Shown here: one piece after another, positions 33,592-41,938 of the stretch
How positions within the stretch are numbered: position 1 is the first letter of the stretch
Layout of the letters: the number at the start of each line of letters is the position of its first letter
NCBI GenBank assembly: GCA_938004075.1
Contig: CALKWP010000013.1
Coordinates: forward strand, 1 to 64,000
Length of the DNA stretch: 64,000 nucleotides
Source of the DNA: an uncultured Methanomassiliicoccales archaeon
GTDB lineage: Archaea; Thermoplasmatota; Thermoplasmata; SG8-5
Direction: 5' to 3'
Position numbers and translations under genes: made by a program
Notes under the pieces: generated by a model
Told to the model about the DNA's origin: nothing
The model's input: only the letters and a program-made list of their open reading frames with translations
Database searches by the model: none

Positions 33592-34254
33592 ATGGAAAAG
33601 ATGGACAAGTACAGAGTTTTGGCAGGAATCGTTTTATTCGGTTCCCTCTGGGGAATGACAGAATGTTTGCTCGGAGAGTTCACACCTTCGGGATTCCCGG
33701 CGGGCGCGTTTTTGGGCGGATTCATCGGTCTCGGCCTGATGATATTGACCAGGAGGCTTTACGGCTTCATGTGGATGCAGCTCGGCATGGCTATCGTCGC
33801 AGGGGCGCTCAGGTTCTGGGCTCCGGTCGGGACATGCGTCATCTGCTCCGCACTGGCAATAATGGCTGAAGGCCTGGTCTTCGAGCTCATATTCAACCGC
33901 CCGGTCTTTGACATCAACCGCTCGCAAAACATGAAGAGCGCCAAGACCCTGGCTCTGGTGGGCGTCATTGCCGGTTTCACCATCTACGTCACCGGTTACA
34001 TGTTCACCCAGATTTTCACTCCCATACTGACGACCGGAGCATTCAGCGTCTCCAACTTCCTGAACGTTCTGCCCATAATAATCGGCAGAGGTTTCTTCGC
34101 CGCCGTCTTCGGCGGAATATCCGTCCCACTGGCAGTGCTGGCAAAGCAGCTCTATGTCAATGTGACGTCAATCAGGAAGGAGCATTACTACGCAGCCGCA
34201 GCTGGCATATCCACGTTCTGCTGGGCGCTGGTTTTCGCATTCTTCTATATCTGA
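33592..34254 (+). CDS. multi-spanning membrane protein, possibly ECF-type substrate-binding component
   Basis: This 220-residue protein starts right after the previous stop codon. It has about six hydrophobic helices and small-residue-rich loops (GFPAGAFLGGFIGLGLMIL, LRFWAPVGTCVICSALAIM), reminiscent of ECF transporter S components. It is not assignable by sequence reading alone. Its position between an exported Moco-like domain and a ferredoxin/aldehyde oxidoreductase pair suggests a role in membrane attachment, electron transfer to a carrier, or uptake of a cofactor precursor. Confidence 0.6.
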   Translation: MEKMDKYRVLAGIVLFGSLWGMTECLLGEFTPSGFPAGAFLGGFIGLGLMILTRRLYGFMWMQLGMAIVAGALRFWAPVGTCVICSALAIMAEGLVFELIFNRPVFDINRSQNMKSAKTLALVGVIAGFTIYVTGYMFTQIFTPILTTGAFSVSNFLNVLPIIIGRGFFAAVFGGISVPLAVLAKQLYVNVTSIRKEHYYAAAAGISTFCWALVFAFFYI

Positions 34255-34263
34255 GGTGATGTA

Positions 34264-34713
34264 ATGTCAAAAGCAAAGATAATTGTGTTCCACCCGGAGA
34301 AGTGCAAGGAATGCAGAAAGTGCGAGGCGGCATGCTCCAATGTCCACCACAAGAACGACAAAGGCGGGGAATGGTCAGCCATCCGCATTATCAAGACCGA
34401 CTCGGGATTCAAAATGACAGACTGCAACATGTGCGGGCTGTGCATAGACATGTGCCCGGTCCAGGCCATCAGGCGCATGACCAACGGAACTGTTGTTATT
34501 GACAAAAAGAAGTGCGTCGGCTGCCAGGCCTGCGTCGGGTTCTGCCCTAGGGGTGTCATGAGGAAAGCGCCTGAAGTCATCGTGCCATTCAAGTGCATAG
34601 CCTGCGGTGCATGCGTTCGCGCTTGCCCTGAAGGCGCTCTGGAACTGAAGGAAGTTGACCTCGACGATATTAAAGAGGAAGTATACGCGAAACACGGGAG
34701 GGTGTGCAAATGA
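34264..34713 (+). CDS. ferredoxin-like electron-transfer subunit with four [4Fe-4S] clusters
   Basis: This 149-residue protein contains four cluster motifs: CKECRKCEAAC, CNMCGLCIDMCP, CVGCQACVGFCP and CIACGACVRACP. This HycB-type layout is the small subunit of multi-subunit tungsten aldehyde oxidoreductases (AorA of Aromatoleum, WorS of Pyrococcus). Its last codon overlaps the AOR start (ATGA), so the two are made together. It probably wires the tungstopterin subunit to ferredoxin or to the upstream membrane proteins. Confidence 0.9.
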   Translation: MSKAKIIVFHPEKCKECRKCEAACSNVHHKNDKGGEWSAIRIIKTDSGFKMTDCNMCGLCIDMCPVQAIRRMTNGTVVIDKKKCVGCQACVGFCPRGVMRKAPEVIVPFKCIACGACVRACPEGALELKEVDLDDIKEEVYAKHGRVCK

Positions 34714-37070
34714 AAGGACCGGAGAAAACCGTGGATTGTGAATTCAAACCGATAACGTTGAAGACTGAAACCGGATTCGAGACAGGAAATACCGTTCACA
34801 AATGGGACCTGGAGAAATTCAGGAAAGGCCACAAGGTGCTTGCTGAATACAAATATGAGAAGCGCCCGGTAGTGCGGGGCTATGCTGGCCGCACGCTGTA
34901 TGTCAACCTGACCACCAACGAGATCAAGGAGAAGCCGGTGGATGATGAGATGAAGAGGATGTTCACGGGCGGCAAGGGGTTCGACCTCAAGCTGCTTCGC
35001 GACGCCATAAAGCCGACCACGCGCTGGAACAGCGAGGAAAACGAGTTGGTGATGGCGGCCGGGCCGCTCTGCGGAACCACCCAGTACTCCGGAATGGGCA
35101 AGTGTCTTGCCGTGACGATATCCCCGCTCACCGACATGCCCTGCGACTCCAATGCGGGCGGTTATTTTGCCCCATACATGAAATTCTCCGGCTTCGATGC
35201 CATCGAGATACAGGGGAAGGCAAAGAAGGACGTGGCCATAGTAATTGATGGCAAAGAGGGGAAGGTGACCATCGAGACTGCGCCTCACGAAGACGTCAAC
35301 GCCCACCTGGTGGCAGAGCAGATGACATACCTTTACGCGGCGGAGGACACTGAAGCCGCAAGGCAGAAAGTGGCCGTGGTTTCGGCGGGAAAAGGCGCTG
35401 AGACATCATTCTGGGGGATTCTGAATATCTCGTTCTACGACCCGCGCAGGAAAGTGGCCAGGCTGAAGCAGCATGGCCGCGGCGGCCTGGGAACGGTTTT
35501 CCGGGACAAGAAGCTGAAAGCTCTTGTCGCCAGGGTGGATCATTTCGACGGGCTTTCCAACAACCCGGCGAATCCCGACAAGGTTGCCGCGACAGGCCTG
35601 AAGCACCACAGGGAGATGAGGGACCTGGACAGGGACCAGTGCAACATGCGCGTTGTCGGAACTGGCAACATCGTGGAGGTTATGGACGCATACGACCTTC
35701 TGCCGACCGAGAACTACCGGTTCGGCTCCCATCCCAAAGCATTCAACCTGCACTCGCCCCAATTCTACAGGAGATTCACACAGGTCATTCCCGATGGATG
35801 CTGGTTCGGCTGCACGATGGCTTGCGCCAAAGTGGTCGACGGCTTCAAGGTCATGACCGGGCCCTACAAGGGAATGAGGTTTTCCGTTGATGGACCTGAG
35901 TATGAGAATGCTGCCGCATGCGCCAACATGGGCCTCTGGGACCCTGACTGGGTCATAGAGTGGAACTTCTACTGCGACTGCTATGGCCTGGATACCATCT
36001 CATTCGGCACCGGCACGGCCTACTATATGGAGATGTATGAATACGGCATACTCAACAAGGAACGCTGCGGCGGCCTGGAGCTCCAATGGGGCAACGCTGA
36101 AGCGGTGATGGAATTCATGCACCGCATCGCCAAGGGCGACAAACATGATTTCATTCAAGTCGCATCCAAGGGCATCCGGAAAACCAAGGACTGGCTCATC
36201 GAGAAGGGATGGGGCGATCCATACATCATCGAGAACTGCGGAATGGAACAGAAGGGGCTGGAGGTCTCTGAATACGTGTGCAAGGAATCGCTTGCCCAGC
36301 AGGGCGGGTACGGCCTCACCAACAAGGGCCCGCAGCATGATGAAGCATGGCTCATATTCATGGACATGGTGAACAAGCAGCTGCCGACATTCGCGGCAAA
36401 AGCCGAGGCGCTTCACTACTTCCCGATATGGAGGACCTGGTTTGGCCTTGTAGGCCTTTGCAAGCTCCCGTGGAATGATGTCACCCCACCCAGCAATGCA
36501 ACCTCAAAGGAGCCGGCGAAGATTCCCGAACACGTTCAGAACTACGCGGACATAATGAGCGCCACCCTGGGCAGGGACATCAAGCCCCAGGATCTGATCG
36601 ACATGTCCGAGAAAGTGTACAACTTCCAGCGCGCCATGAACGTCTGGATGGGCCGCGGAACAAGGAAGGAGGACAAGCTTCCATTCAGAGCCATGGGCCC
36701 GGTGACGGAGATGGAGTACCTGTCAAGGAAGGACAGGTACGACAAGCAGCTCGTTGCCGACATCGGACTGGCCGCTGACAAAGTCGCAAAGATGACAACT
36801 TTGCAGAAGCTGGACACTCTCAAGGAATACCGCCTGGACCAATACCAGAAATTATCCGACGCTGTCTACATGAGGCGCGGCTGGACGCAGAACGGCATAC
36901 CCACACCGCAGAAGATGAAGGCGCTGGGATTCACCGAGGACTGCCTGCTTGATTTCCTGCAGAAGAAGATTGATGCTGACGAGAAGGCCGGACTCAACGT
37001 CTGGGGGGGGAAGTACGCCGGCAGCGAGAAGCCGCCAAGCCCTGACAGAAAGTACTGGGAAAAGTGGTAG
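34710..37070 (+). CDS. aldehyde ferredoxin oxidoreductase family tungsten/molybdenum enzyme, extended
   Basis: From ATG 34710 (GGGAGGG upstream) the product has 786 residues, against about 600-620 for typical AORs. An N-terminal extension of about 55 residues precedes the AOR domain 1, which opens YAGRTLYVNLTTNEIKEKP and continues GGKGFDLKLL and LCGTTQYSGMGKCL. The cluster Cys lie in DGCWFGCTMACAK (Cys364, 368, 372), a CX3CX3C pattern, with the fourth in VGLCKLPW (Cys584). The rest binds bis-pterin W or Mo. It would oxidise aldehydes to acids with ferredoxin; benzoyl-CoA-reductase BamB is a relative, so the reaction is not certain. A GTG at 34704 is an alternative start. Confidence 0.88.
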   Translation: MKGPEKTVDCEFKPITLKTETGFETGNTVHKWDLEKFRKGHKVLAEYKYEKRPVVRGYAGRTLYVNLTTNEIKEKPVDDEMKRMFTGGKGFDLKLLRDAIKPTTRWNSEENELVMAAGPLCGTTQYSGMGKCLAVTISPLTDMPCDSNAGGYFAPYMKFSGFDAIEIQGKAKKDVAIVIDGKEGKVTIETAPHEDVNAHLVAEQMTYLYAAEDTEAARQKVAVVSAGKGAETSFWGILNISFYDPRRKVARLKQHGRGGLGTVFRDKKLKALVARVDHFDGLSNNPANPDKVAATGLKHHREMRDLDRDQCNMRVVGTGNIVEVMDAYDLLPTENYRFGSHPKAFNLHSPQFYRRFTQVIPDGCWFGCTMACAKVVDGFKVMTGPYKGMRFSVDGPEYENAAACANMGLWDPDWVIEWNFYCDCYGLDTISFGTGTAYYMEMYEYGILNKERCGGLELQWGNAEAVMEFMHRIAKGDKHDFIQVASKGIRKTKDWLIEKGWGDPYIIENCGMEQKGLEVSEYVCKESLAQQGGYGLTNKGPQHDEAWLIFMDMVNKQLPTFAAKAEALHYFPIWRTWFGLVGLCKLPWNDVTPPSNATSKEPAKIPEHVQNYADIMSATLGRDIKPQDLIDMSEKVYNFQRAMNVWMGRGTRKEDKLPFRAMGPVTEMEYLSRKDRYDKQLVADIGLAADKVAKMTTLQKLDTLKEYRLDQYQKLSDAVYMRRGWTQNGIPTPQKMKALGFTEDCLLDFLQKKIDADEKAGLNVWGGKYAGSEKPPSPDRKYWEKW

Positions 37071-37073
37071 GCC

Positions 37074-37418
37074 ATGGACAAAATAATCGGCTTCTGCGGC
37101 CTTATCTGCACCGACTGCCCGGCTTATCTGGCCACTGTCAACAATGACGATGAATTGCGGAAGAAAACTGCCGCAAAATGGTCGGAGATGTACAAGGCCG
37201 AGATTAAGCCGGAAGGTATCGCCTGCAACGGCTGCACCACCCCAGGGACGAAATTCCACCACTGCACCGAGTGCGAGATGCGGCTGTGCGGCCTGGGCAA
37301 GGGCGTGAGGAACTGCGGGCGGTGCGCGGAGTATCCGTGCAAGACGGTAAAGGCATTCCTAAAGTACGTGCCGGATGCGAAGGCCGTGCTGGACGCTGAG
37401 AAGCGCGCCTCGGGATAG
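37074..37418 (+). CDS. Cys-rich DUF3795 protein
   Basis: This 114-residue protein has ten or more Cys in patterns FCGLICTDCPAY, CNGCTTPG, HHCTECEMRLCG and NCGRCAEYPCKTV, diagnostic of DUF3795. It starts 3 nt after the AOR stop, so it is the last gene of the cluster. The Cys suggest metal or Fe-S binding. Function unknown. Confidence 0.82.
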   Translation: MDKIIGFCGLICTDCPAYLATVNNDDELRKKTAAKWSEMYKAEIKPEGIACNGCTTPGTKFHHCTECEMRLCGLGKGVRNCGRCAEYPCKTVKAFLKYVPDAKAVLDAEKRASG

Positions 37419-37424
37419 GCACGC

Positions 37425-39032
37425 CTACATCCTGTACAGACTGAAACCCGCGTCCGGTATCGGCGCGTTCAGCGCCGCCGATATGCCCAGTGCCAGCACC
37501 AACCGTGTTGACGTCGGGTCGATGATGCCATCGTCCCAGATCCTGGCGCTCGAGTAGTACGGATTGCCTTCCTGCTCGTACTTGTCCAGGATGGGCTTCT
37601 TGAGGGAATCGACCTCTTCCTGGGTCATCTCCACGCCTTTTCTGAACAGCTGGTCGCGCTTCACGGTTGAAAGCACATTCGCGGCCTGCTCACCGCCCAT
37701 GACGGAAATTCTTGCGTTAGGCCACATCCAGAGCTGGCGCGGGCTGTAGGCGCGCCCGCACATCCCATAGTTGCCTGCGCCGAAGCTTCCGCCGATGAGG
37801 ACTGTGAATTTCGGCACCTGGGCGTTTGAAACGGCGGTGACCATCTTAGCGCCGTCCTTGGCTATGCCGCCGGCCTCGTACTTGCTGCCGACCATGAAGC
37901 CGGTGATGTTCTGGATGAAGACCAGCGGTATCTTCCGCTGGCAGCACATCTCGATGAAATGGGTTCCTTTCAGCGCGCTCTCCGAGAACAGCACCCCGTT
38001 ATTCGCCAGTATTCCCACAGGGTAGCCCATGATGTGAGCGAACCCAGTCACCAGCGTTTGGCCGTAAAGTGCCTTGAATTCGTGGAACTTGCTGCCGTCC
38101 ACAATCCTGGCGATGATCTCGCGGACCTCGAATGGCTTCTTAGCGTCTTTCGAGATTATGCCGTAAATCTCTTCTATCGGATATTTCGGCTCCTCCGGCT
38201 TCCTGGTCTTGATGTGGGTCTTGGGCTGCTTGTTGAGGTTCTCCAGAATGTTGCGGCCAACATGAAGCGCCTCCTCGTCGCTGTGGGTGTAATGGTCGCT
38301 GACGCCGGATTTTCTGCAGTGAACATCGGCGCCGCCGAGGTCTTCGGCGGACACTTCCTCTCCGGTAGCGGCCTTCACCAGCGGGGGACCGCCCAGGAAT
38401 ATCGTGGCATTGCCCTTGACCATCACGGTCTCATCGGACATTGCCGGGACGTAGGCTCCGCCGGCAGTGCATGAGCCCATGACCAGCGCGATCTGCGGTA
38501 TCTTCATGGCAGACATCCTTGCCTGATTGTAGAATATCCTGCCGAAATGCTCGCGGTCAGGGAAAACCTCATCCTGGAGAGGCAGGAAAGCGCCTCCCGA
38601 GTCCACCAGGTAGACACAGGGGAGGTTGTTCTCCATGGCGATCTCCTGGGCCCTGAGGTGCTTCTTCACGGTCATCGGGTAGTAAGTGCCGCCTTTCACG
38701 GTGGCGTCGTTGGCGATGAGCATGACCTCGCGGCCGTGCACCACTCCGATGCCGGTGACTATGCCTGCGCACGGGGCCTGGTTATCATACATCCCGACGC
38801 CTGCAAGGGGATTCAGTTCCAGGAATGGGGTGTCAGGATCGCAGAGCGCGTCTATCCTCTCGCGGGCAAGCATTTTCCCCCTAGATTTGTGGAGCTTGAC
38901 CTGTTCCTCGCCGCCGCCCGCCTTGGCCCATTCGATCTTCTCCTTCAGGTTGGCAATCAGCTTGAGGTAATGCTCCCTGTTGTCCTTGAACTCCTGGCTG
39001 TTGATGTCAATCTTGCTCTCGATTACGTCCAT
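37425..39032 (-). CDS. acyl-CoA carboxylase carboxyltransferase subunit, methylcrotonyl-CoA carboxylase type
   Basis: This 535-residue crotonase-fold carboxyltransferase carries [53 protein letters not shown] and the C-terminal [20 protein letters not shown], patterns typical of the methylcrotonyl/geranyl-CoA carboxylase beta subunit rather than propionyl-CoA carboxylase. It would transfer CO2 from carboxybiotin to 3-methylcrotonyl-CoA. It follows the biotin carrier gene directly (2 nt). Last gene of a four-gene operon. Confidence 0.9.
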   Translation of the reverse strand: MDVIESKIDINSQEFKDNREHYLKLIANLKEKIEWAKAGGGEEQVKLHKSRGKMLARERIDALCDPDTPFLELNPLAGVGMYDNQAPCAGIVTGIGVVHGREVMLIANDATVKGGTYYPMTVKKHLRAQEIAMENNLPCVYLVDSGGAFLPLQDEVFPDREHFGRIFYNQARMSAMKIPQIALVMGSCTAGGAYVPAMSDETVMVKGNATIFLGGPPLVKAATGEEVSAEDLGGADVHCRKSGVSDHYTHSDEEALHVGRNILENLNKQPKTHIKTRKPEEPKYPIEEIYGIISKDAKKPFEVREIIARIVDGSKFHEFKALYGQTLVTGFAHIMGYPVGILANNGVLFSESALKGTHFIEMCCQRKIPLVFIQNITGFMVGSKYEAGGIAKDGAKMVTAVSNAQVPKFTVLIGGSFGAGNYGMCGRAYSPRQLWMWPNARISVMGGEQAANVLSTVKRDQLFRKGVEMTQEEVDSLKKPILDKYEQEGNPYYSSARIWDDGIIDPTSTRLVLALGISAALNAPIPDAGFSLYRM

Positions 39033-39033
39033 G

Positions 39034-39531
39034 CTATCCCTCCTGCTTCTCCATCTGGACCAGCAATTCGCCTATGTCCACCTGGTCGCCTACTTTGAAA
39101 TTTATCTTCTCGATTTTTCCATCGTATGGCGCTTTTATCTGGTACTCCATCTTCATGGCCTCGATGGTGATTATGACCTGGCCCGCCTTGACTGCATCGT
39201 TATCGGCAGCCCCGACCGCGGTGACCTTGCCGGATATCGGCGAGGTTATGGCCGATGGAAGCGCATCGAAGCTCTCCGGCCTGGCGCCGGCCTCCACCCT
39301 GTTGAACCTGTAAACGTCGCCGTTGATGAATATGTGGCGCTGGTTGCCCTCGGTGGCGATATTGCATTTGGTTATCTTGCCATCAATGATCATCGTGATG
39401 AACCCAGGCTTGGACTCCTTGTACTCTACGTGGAAGTTCTTGTCACCCACATCGACCATGAATGCCTCGCCGTCGCGCGCAATCTTTATCGGATACTGCT
39501 TCCCGTGATGCTCGTAATGCAACTCCATCAT
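39034..39531 (-). CDS. biotin carboxyl carrier protein subunit
   Basis: This 165-residue protein ends in a biotinyl domain with the lipoyl/biotin motif [14 protein letters not shown] (Lys127 biotinylated) and the SPISGKV start of the swinging domain. The N-terminal 85 residues resemble the BT domain of acyl-CoA carboxylases. It is separate from biotin carboxylase, as in archaeal and actinobacterial-like systems. Start ATG 39531 or 39528, with GAGGTGAT upstream. Confidence 0.93.
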   Translation of the reverse strand: MMELHYEHHGKQYPIKIARDGEAFMVDVGDKNFHVEYKESKPGFITMIIDGKITKCNIATEGNQRHIFINGDVYRFNRVEAGARPESFDALPSAITSPISGKVTAVGAADNDAVKAGQVIITIEAMKMEYQIKAPYDGKIEKINFKVGDQVDIGELLVQMEKQEG

Positions 39532-39537
39532 ATCACC

Positions 39538-41034
39538 TCAGCTGTCTATCCTCCATCTGCCAACCGTGGTCCAGGGGGACGTTGTCTCCTGCTCTTCATG
39601 CCCCTCCCCGGAGTGTTCCACAATATTCGAATGCTTCATGTCGTCAATGGCAGCGGCAATCAGAACCTCCGGCGGCAGGACCTCCGCTGCTGACCAGCTT
39701 GCAAAATGCGTCTCAATGAAATGCGTGTCAATGTCGCCGCTCACGAACGCGGGATGATGGACTATCGCCCTGAGGAACGGGATGTTCGTCGTGATGCCCA
39801 GCGCTATGTAATTCGACAGCGCCCACTCCAGCTTCCTGGAAGCGTCCTTCCTGTCCTCGCCGTAAACTATGAGCTTGGCCAGCATCGGATCGTAGTAAGG
39901 AGATATCTTGTAGCCCTGTGCAATTCCCGTATCATGCCGGATGTTCATGCCAGTCGGCAATTCCACGGTCTGCAACGTCCCGGTGCTGGGCATGAAGTTT
40001 TTTTCCGGGTCCTCAGCGTAAATGCGGCACTCGATCGCATGGCCGCGCTGGGTTATCTTGTCCTGGTCCAGAGTCAGCGGCTCGCCCATTGCGATGCGTA
40101 TCTGCCATTTCACGATGTCAATGCCCGTGGTCATCTCTGTGATGGCATGCTCCACCTGGAGCCTGGTGTTCATCTCCAGGAAATAGAAGTTCTTATCGGC
40201 ATCCAGCATGAATTCCACGGTGCCGGCATTGGTGTAGCCTATTGTTTTAGCAGCCATTATCGCGGCCTGGCCCATCCTCGCCCTCAGGTCGGCGTCCAGA
40301 GCAATGGAGGGCGTCTCCTCCACAACTTTCTGGTGCCGCCTCTGGATGGAGCATTCCCTCTCGAAAAGATGGATGATCTTGCCATGCTCGTCCGCGAGAA
40401 TCTGGAATTCGATATGCCTGGGCCTGGGAAGGTATTTCTCCAGAAGCAGCTCGTCATTACCGAAGGAGGACTTTGCCTCTCGCCTTGCGGATGCGACCGC
40501 CTCATCCAGTTCCCCCATGTTTTTGGCTATCTTCATCCCCTTGCCGCCGCCACCGGCCGATGCTTTAATCAGCACGGGAAATCCGATGCGCTGGCATGCT
40601 TCCTGGAGGGTTTCCTTCTCCTCGCCGGTGTATCCCGGAATCACTGGCACACCGGCGTTCCGCATCGTTCGCTTGGCTTCGATCTTGTCGCCCACGCCGT
40701 GAATGACCTCGGGCTCGGGGCCGATGAACTTGATGCCGGCATCCTTGCACGCCTGAGCGAAGTTCGCCCTCTCGGAAAGGAATCCGTAACCTGGGTGGAT
40801 GGCGTTGGCGCTGCTCTTTTTGGCAATGCCTATTATCTTCTCGATGTTCAGGTAACTTGCAGCCGGGGTCGGGTCGCCCAGCGGGTAGGATTCGTCTGCC
40901 ATCTCCACGTGCGGCGATTTCGCGTCAACGTCGGAATAAATGCCAACAGTGGCAATGCCCATCTCCTGACACGCAGTCATAATCCGCACCGCGATCTCGC
41001 CTCTATTGGCCACAAGAATTTTGGTTATCTCCAT
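39538..41034 (-). CDS. biotin carboxylase subunit of acyl-CoA carboxylase
   Basis: From ATG 41034 the product has 498 residues: biotin carboxylase N domain (ILVANRGEIAVRIMTACQEM), ATP-grasp centre with KASAGGGGKGMKIAKN and FLEMNTRLQVEHAITEMTTG, and C domain (GHAIECRIYAEDPEKNFMPS). About 50 extra residues at the C-terminus are unlike core biotin carboxylase. It carboxylates the carrier protein with ATP and bicarbonate. The in-frame region up to 41178 overlaps the crotonase gene and is rejected. Confidence 0.95.
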   Translation of the reverse strand: MEITKILVANRGEIAVRIMTACQEMGIATVGIYSDVDAKSPHVEMADESYPLGDPTPAASYLNIEKIIGIAKKSSANAIHPGYGFLSERANFAQACKDAGIKFIGPEPEVIHGVGDKIEAKRTMRNAGVPVIPGYTGEEKETLQEACQRIGFPVLIKASAGGGGKGMKIAKNMGELDEAVASARREAKSSFGNDELLLEKYLPRPRHIEFQILADEHGKIIHLFERECSIQRRHQKVVEETPSIALDADLRARMGQAAIMAAKTIGYTNAGTVEFMLDADKNFYFLEMNTRLQVEHAITEMTTGIDIVKWQIRIAMGEPLTLDQDKITQRGHAIECRIYAEDPEKNFMPSTGTLQTVELPTGMNIRHDTGIAQGYKISPYYDPMLAKLIVYGEDRKDASRKLEWALSNYIALGITTNIPFLRAIVHHPAFVSGDIDTHFIETHFASWSAAEVLPPEVLIAAAIDDMKHSNIVEHSGEGHEEQETTSPWTTVGRWRIDS

Positions 41035-41035
41035 G

Positions 41036-41821
41036 CTATTTCCTCCATCCTGGCTCTCGTTTCTCAAGGAACGCCGAGACGCCCTCTTTGCCCTCGGGAG
41101 ACGCGCGTATTCTCGCAATCGCTTTGATGCAGTACTTCTTGAATTCGCCGCGTTCCATGTGCGCCCCGGTCCTGGCAAGGCGTTTGCATTCTCTCACTGC
41201 ATGCGGACCCCCAGTCATTATTTGCGCAATGAAGGAATCGACGACCGTTTCCAAATCATCGGGAGAAACAACGTCATCGAAAAGCCCCAATCTTCTTGCC
41301 ATCTCGGCATCGAAACGCTCGCCGGTGATGAATAGCTGGGTCGCCCTTTTTGCGCCCACCCGGTCAATGACATAGGGCGATATCACTCCGGGAAGCAGCC
41401 CGAGTTTCACCTCGCTGAAGCCGATCTTCGCCCCGCTGCTGGCAATGACAAAGTCGCAGGCACACGCAAGTCCGGCTCCGCCGCCGAGCGCCGCGCCGTT
41501 GACCTTGGCTATGACGGGTATTTCAACATCCTCCAGCGCCTGGAACATTCTGGAAAGGCCGGTCGCGTCTTGCACGTTCTCCTCAAATGAGAACTGGCCC
41601 ATGCGCTTCATCCAGTTGAGGTCCGCGCCAGCGCAGAATGACTTTCCCGCGCCGGTGATTATCAGGGCCCTGGCCTTCTGATTCTTGCCGACTGCCTTGA
41701 AAGCGGCAGTCAGCTCGGCAATCATGTTCTCATCGAAAGGGTTGTGAATGTCCGGCCGGTTGAGGGTGATCCTGACGATTTCCTCTCCCTCGACCATGAT
41801 GGTTTCATACTTCGGGGCCAT
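41036..41821 (-). CDS. enoyl-CoA hydratase family protein, probable methylglutaconyl-CoA hydratase
   Basis: From ATG 41821 (GGAGG 6 nt upstream) the product has 261 residues. The oxyanion-hole segments AGKSFCAGADLNWMKRM and VNGAALGGGAGLACACDFVI are standard for crotonases. The ADLNWMK stretch and the N-terminal NRPDIHNPFDENMIAELT resemble LiuC/AUH methylglutaconyl-CoA hydratase. Being first in the operon with the carboxylase subunits makes that reaction likely: hydration of 3-methylglutaconyl-CoA to HMG-CoA. Confidence 0.88.
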   Translation of the reverse strand: MAPKYETIMVEGEEIVRITLNRPDIHNPFDENMIAELTAAFKAVGKNQKARALIITGAGKSFCAGADLNWMKRMGQFSFEENVQDATGLSRMFQALEDVEIPVIAKVNGAALGGGAGLACACDFVIASSGAKIGFSEVKLGLLPGVISPYVIDRVGAKRATQLFITGERFDAEMARRLGLFDDVVSPDDLETVVDSFIAQIMTGGPHAVRECKRLARTGAHMERGEFKKYCIKAIARIRASPEGKEGVSAFLEKREPGWRK

Positions 41822-41904
41822 GTGCATCCTCCAGTAATTTTTCGCGATGTGGTGATTCATTAAATACGTTGTGATGGGGAGTTCGGCAATTGCCTACTTT
41901 CCGC

Positions 41905-41917
41905 ATACTTTAATTAG
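41905..41917 (+). promoter_or_regulatory. TATA-like promoter of the Vps62-like gene
   Basis: TACTTTAATTAGG is centred about 27 nt before ATG 41939, indicating a leaderless start and excluding the in-frame GTG at 41918 inside the element. Confidence 0.5.
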
Positions 41918-41938
41918 GTGTTTGCGATTCAAGCATCC

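Noticed and set aside
39706..41127. Long plus-strand open frame opposite the biotin carboxylase gene
   Set aside because: It is antisense to an unmistakable biotin carboxylase in a coherent operon. Its translation shows no domain and arises from the high-GC third-position bias.
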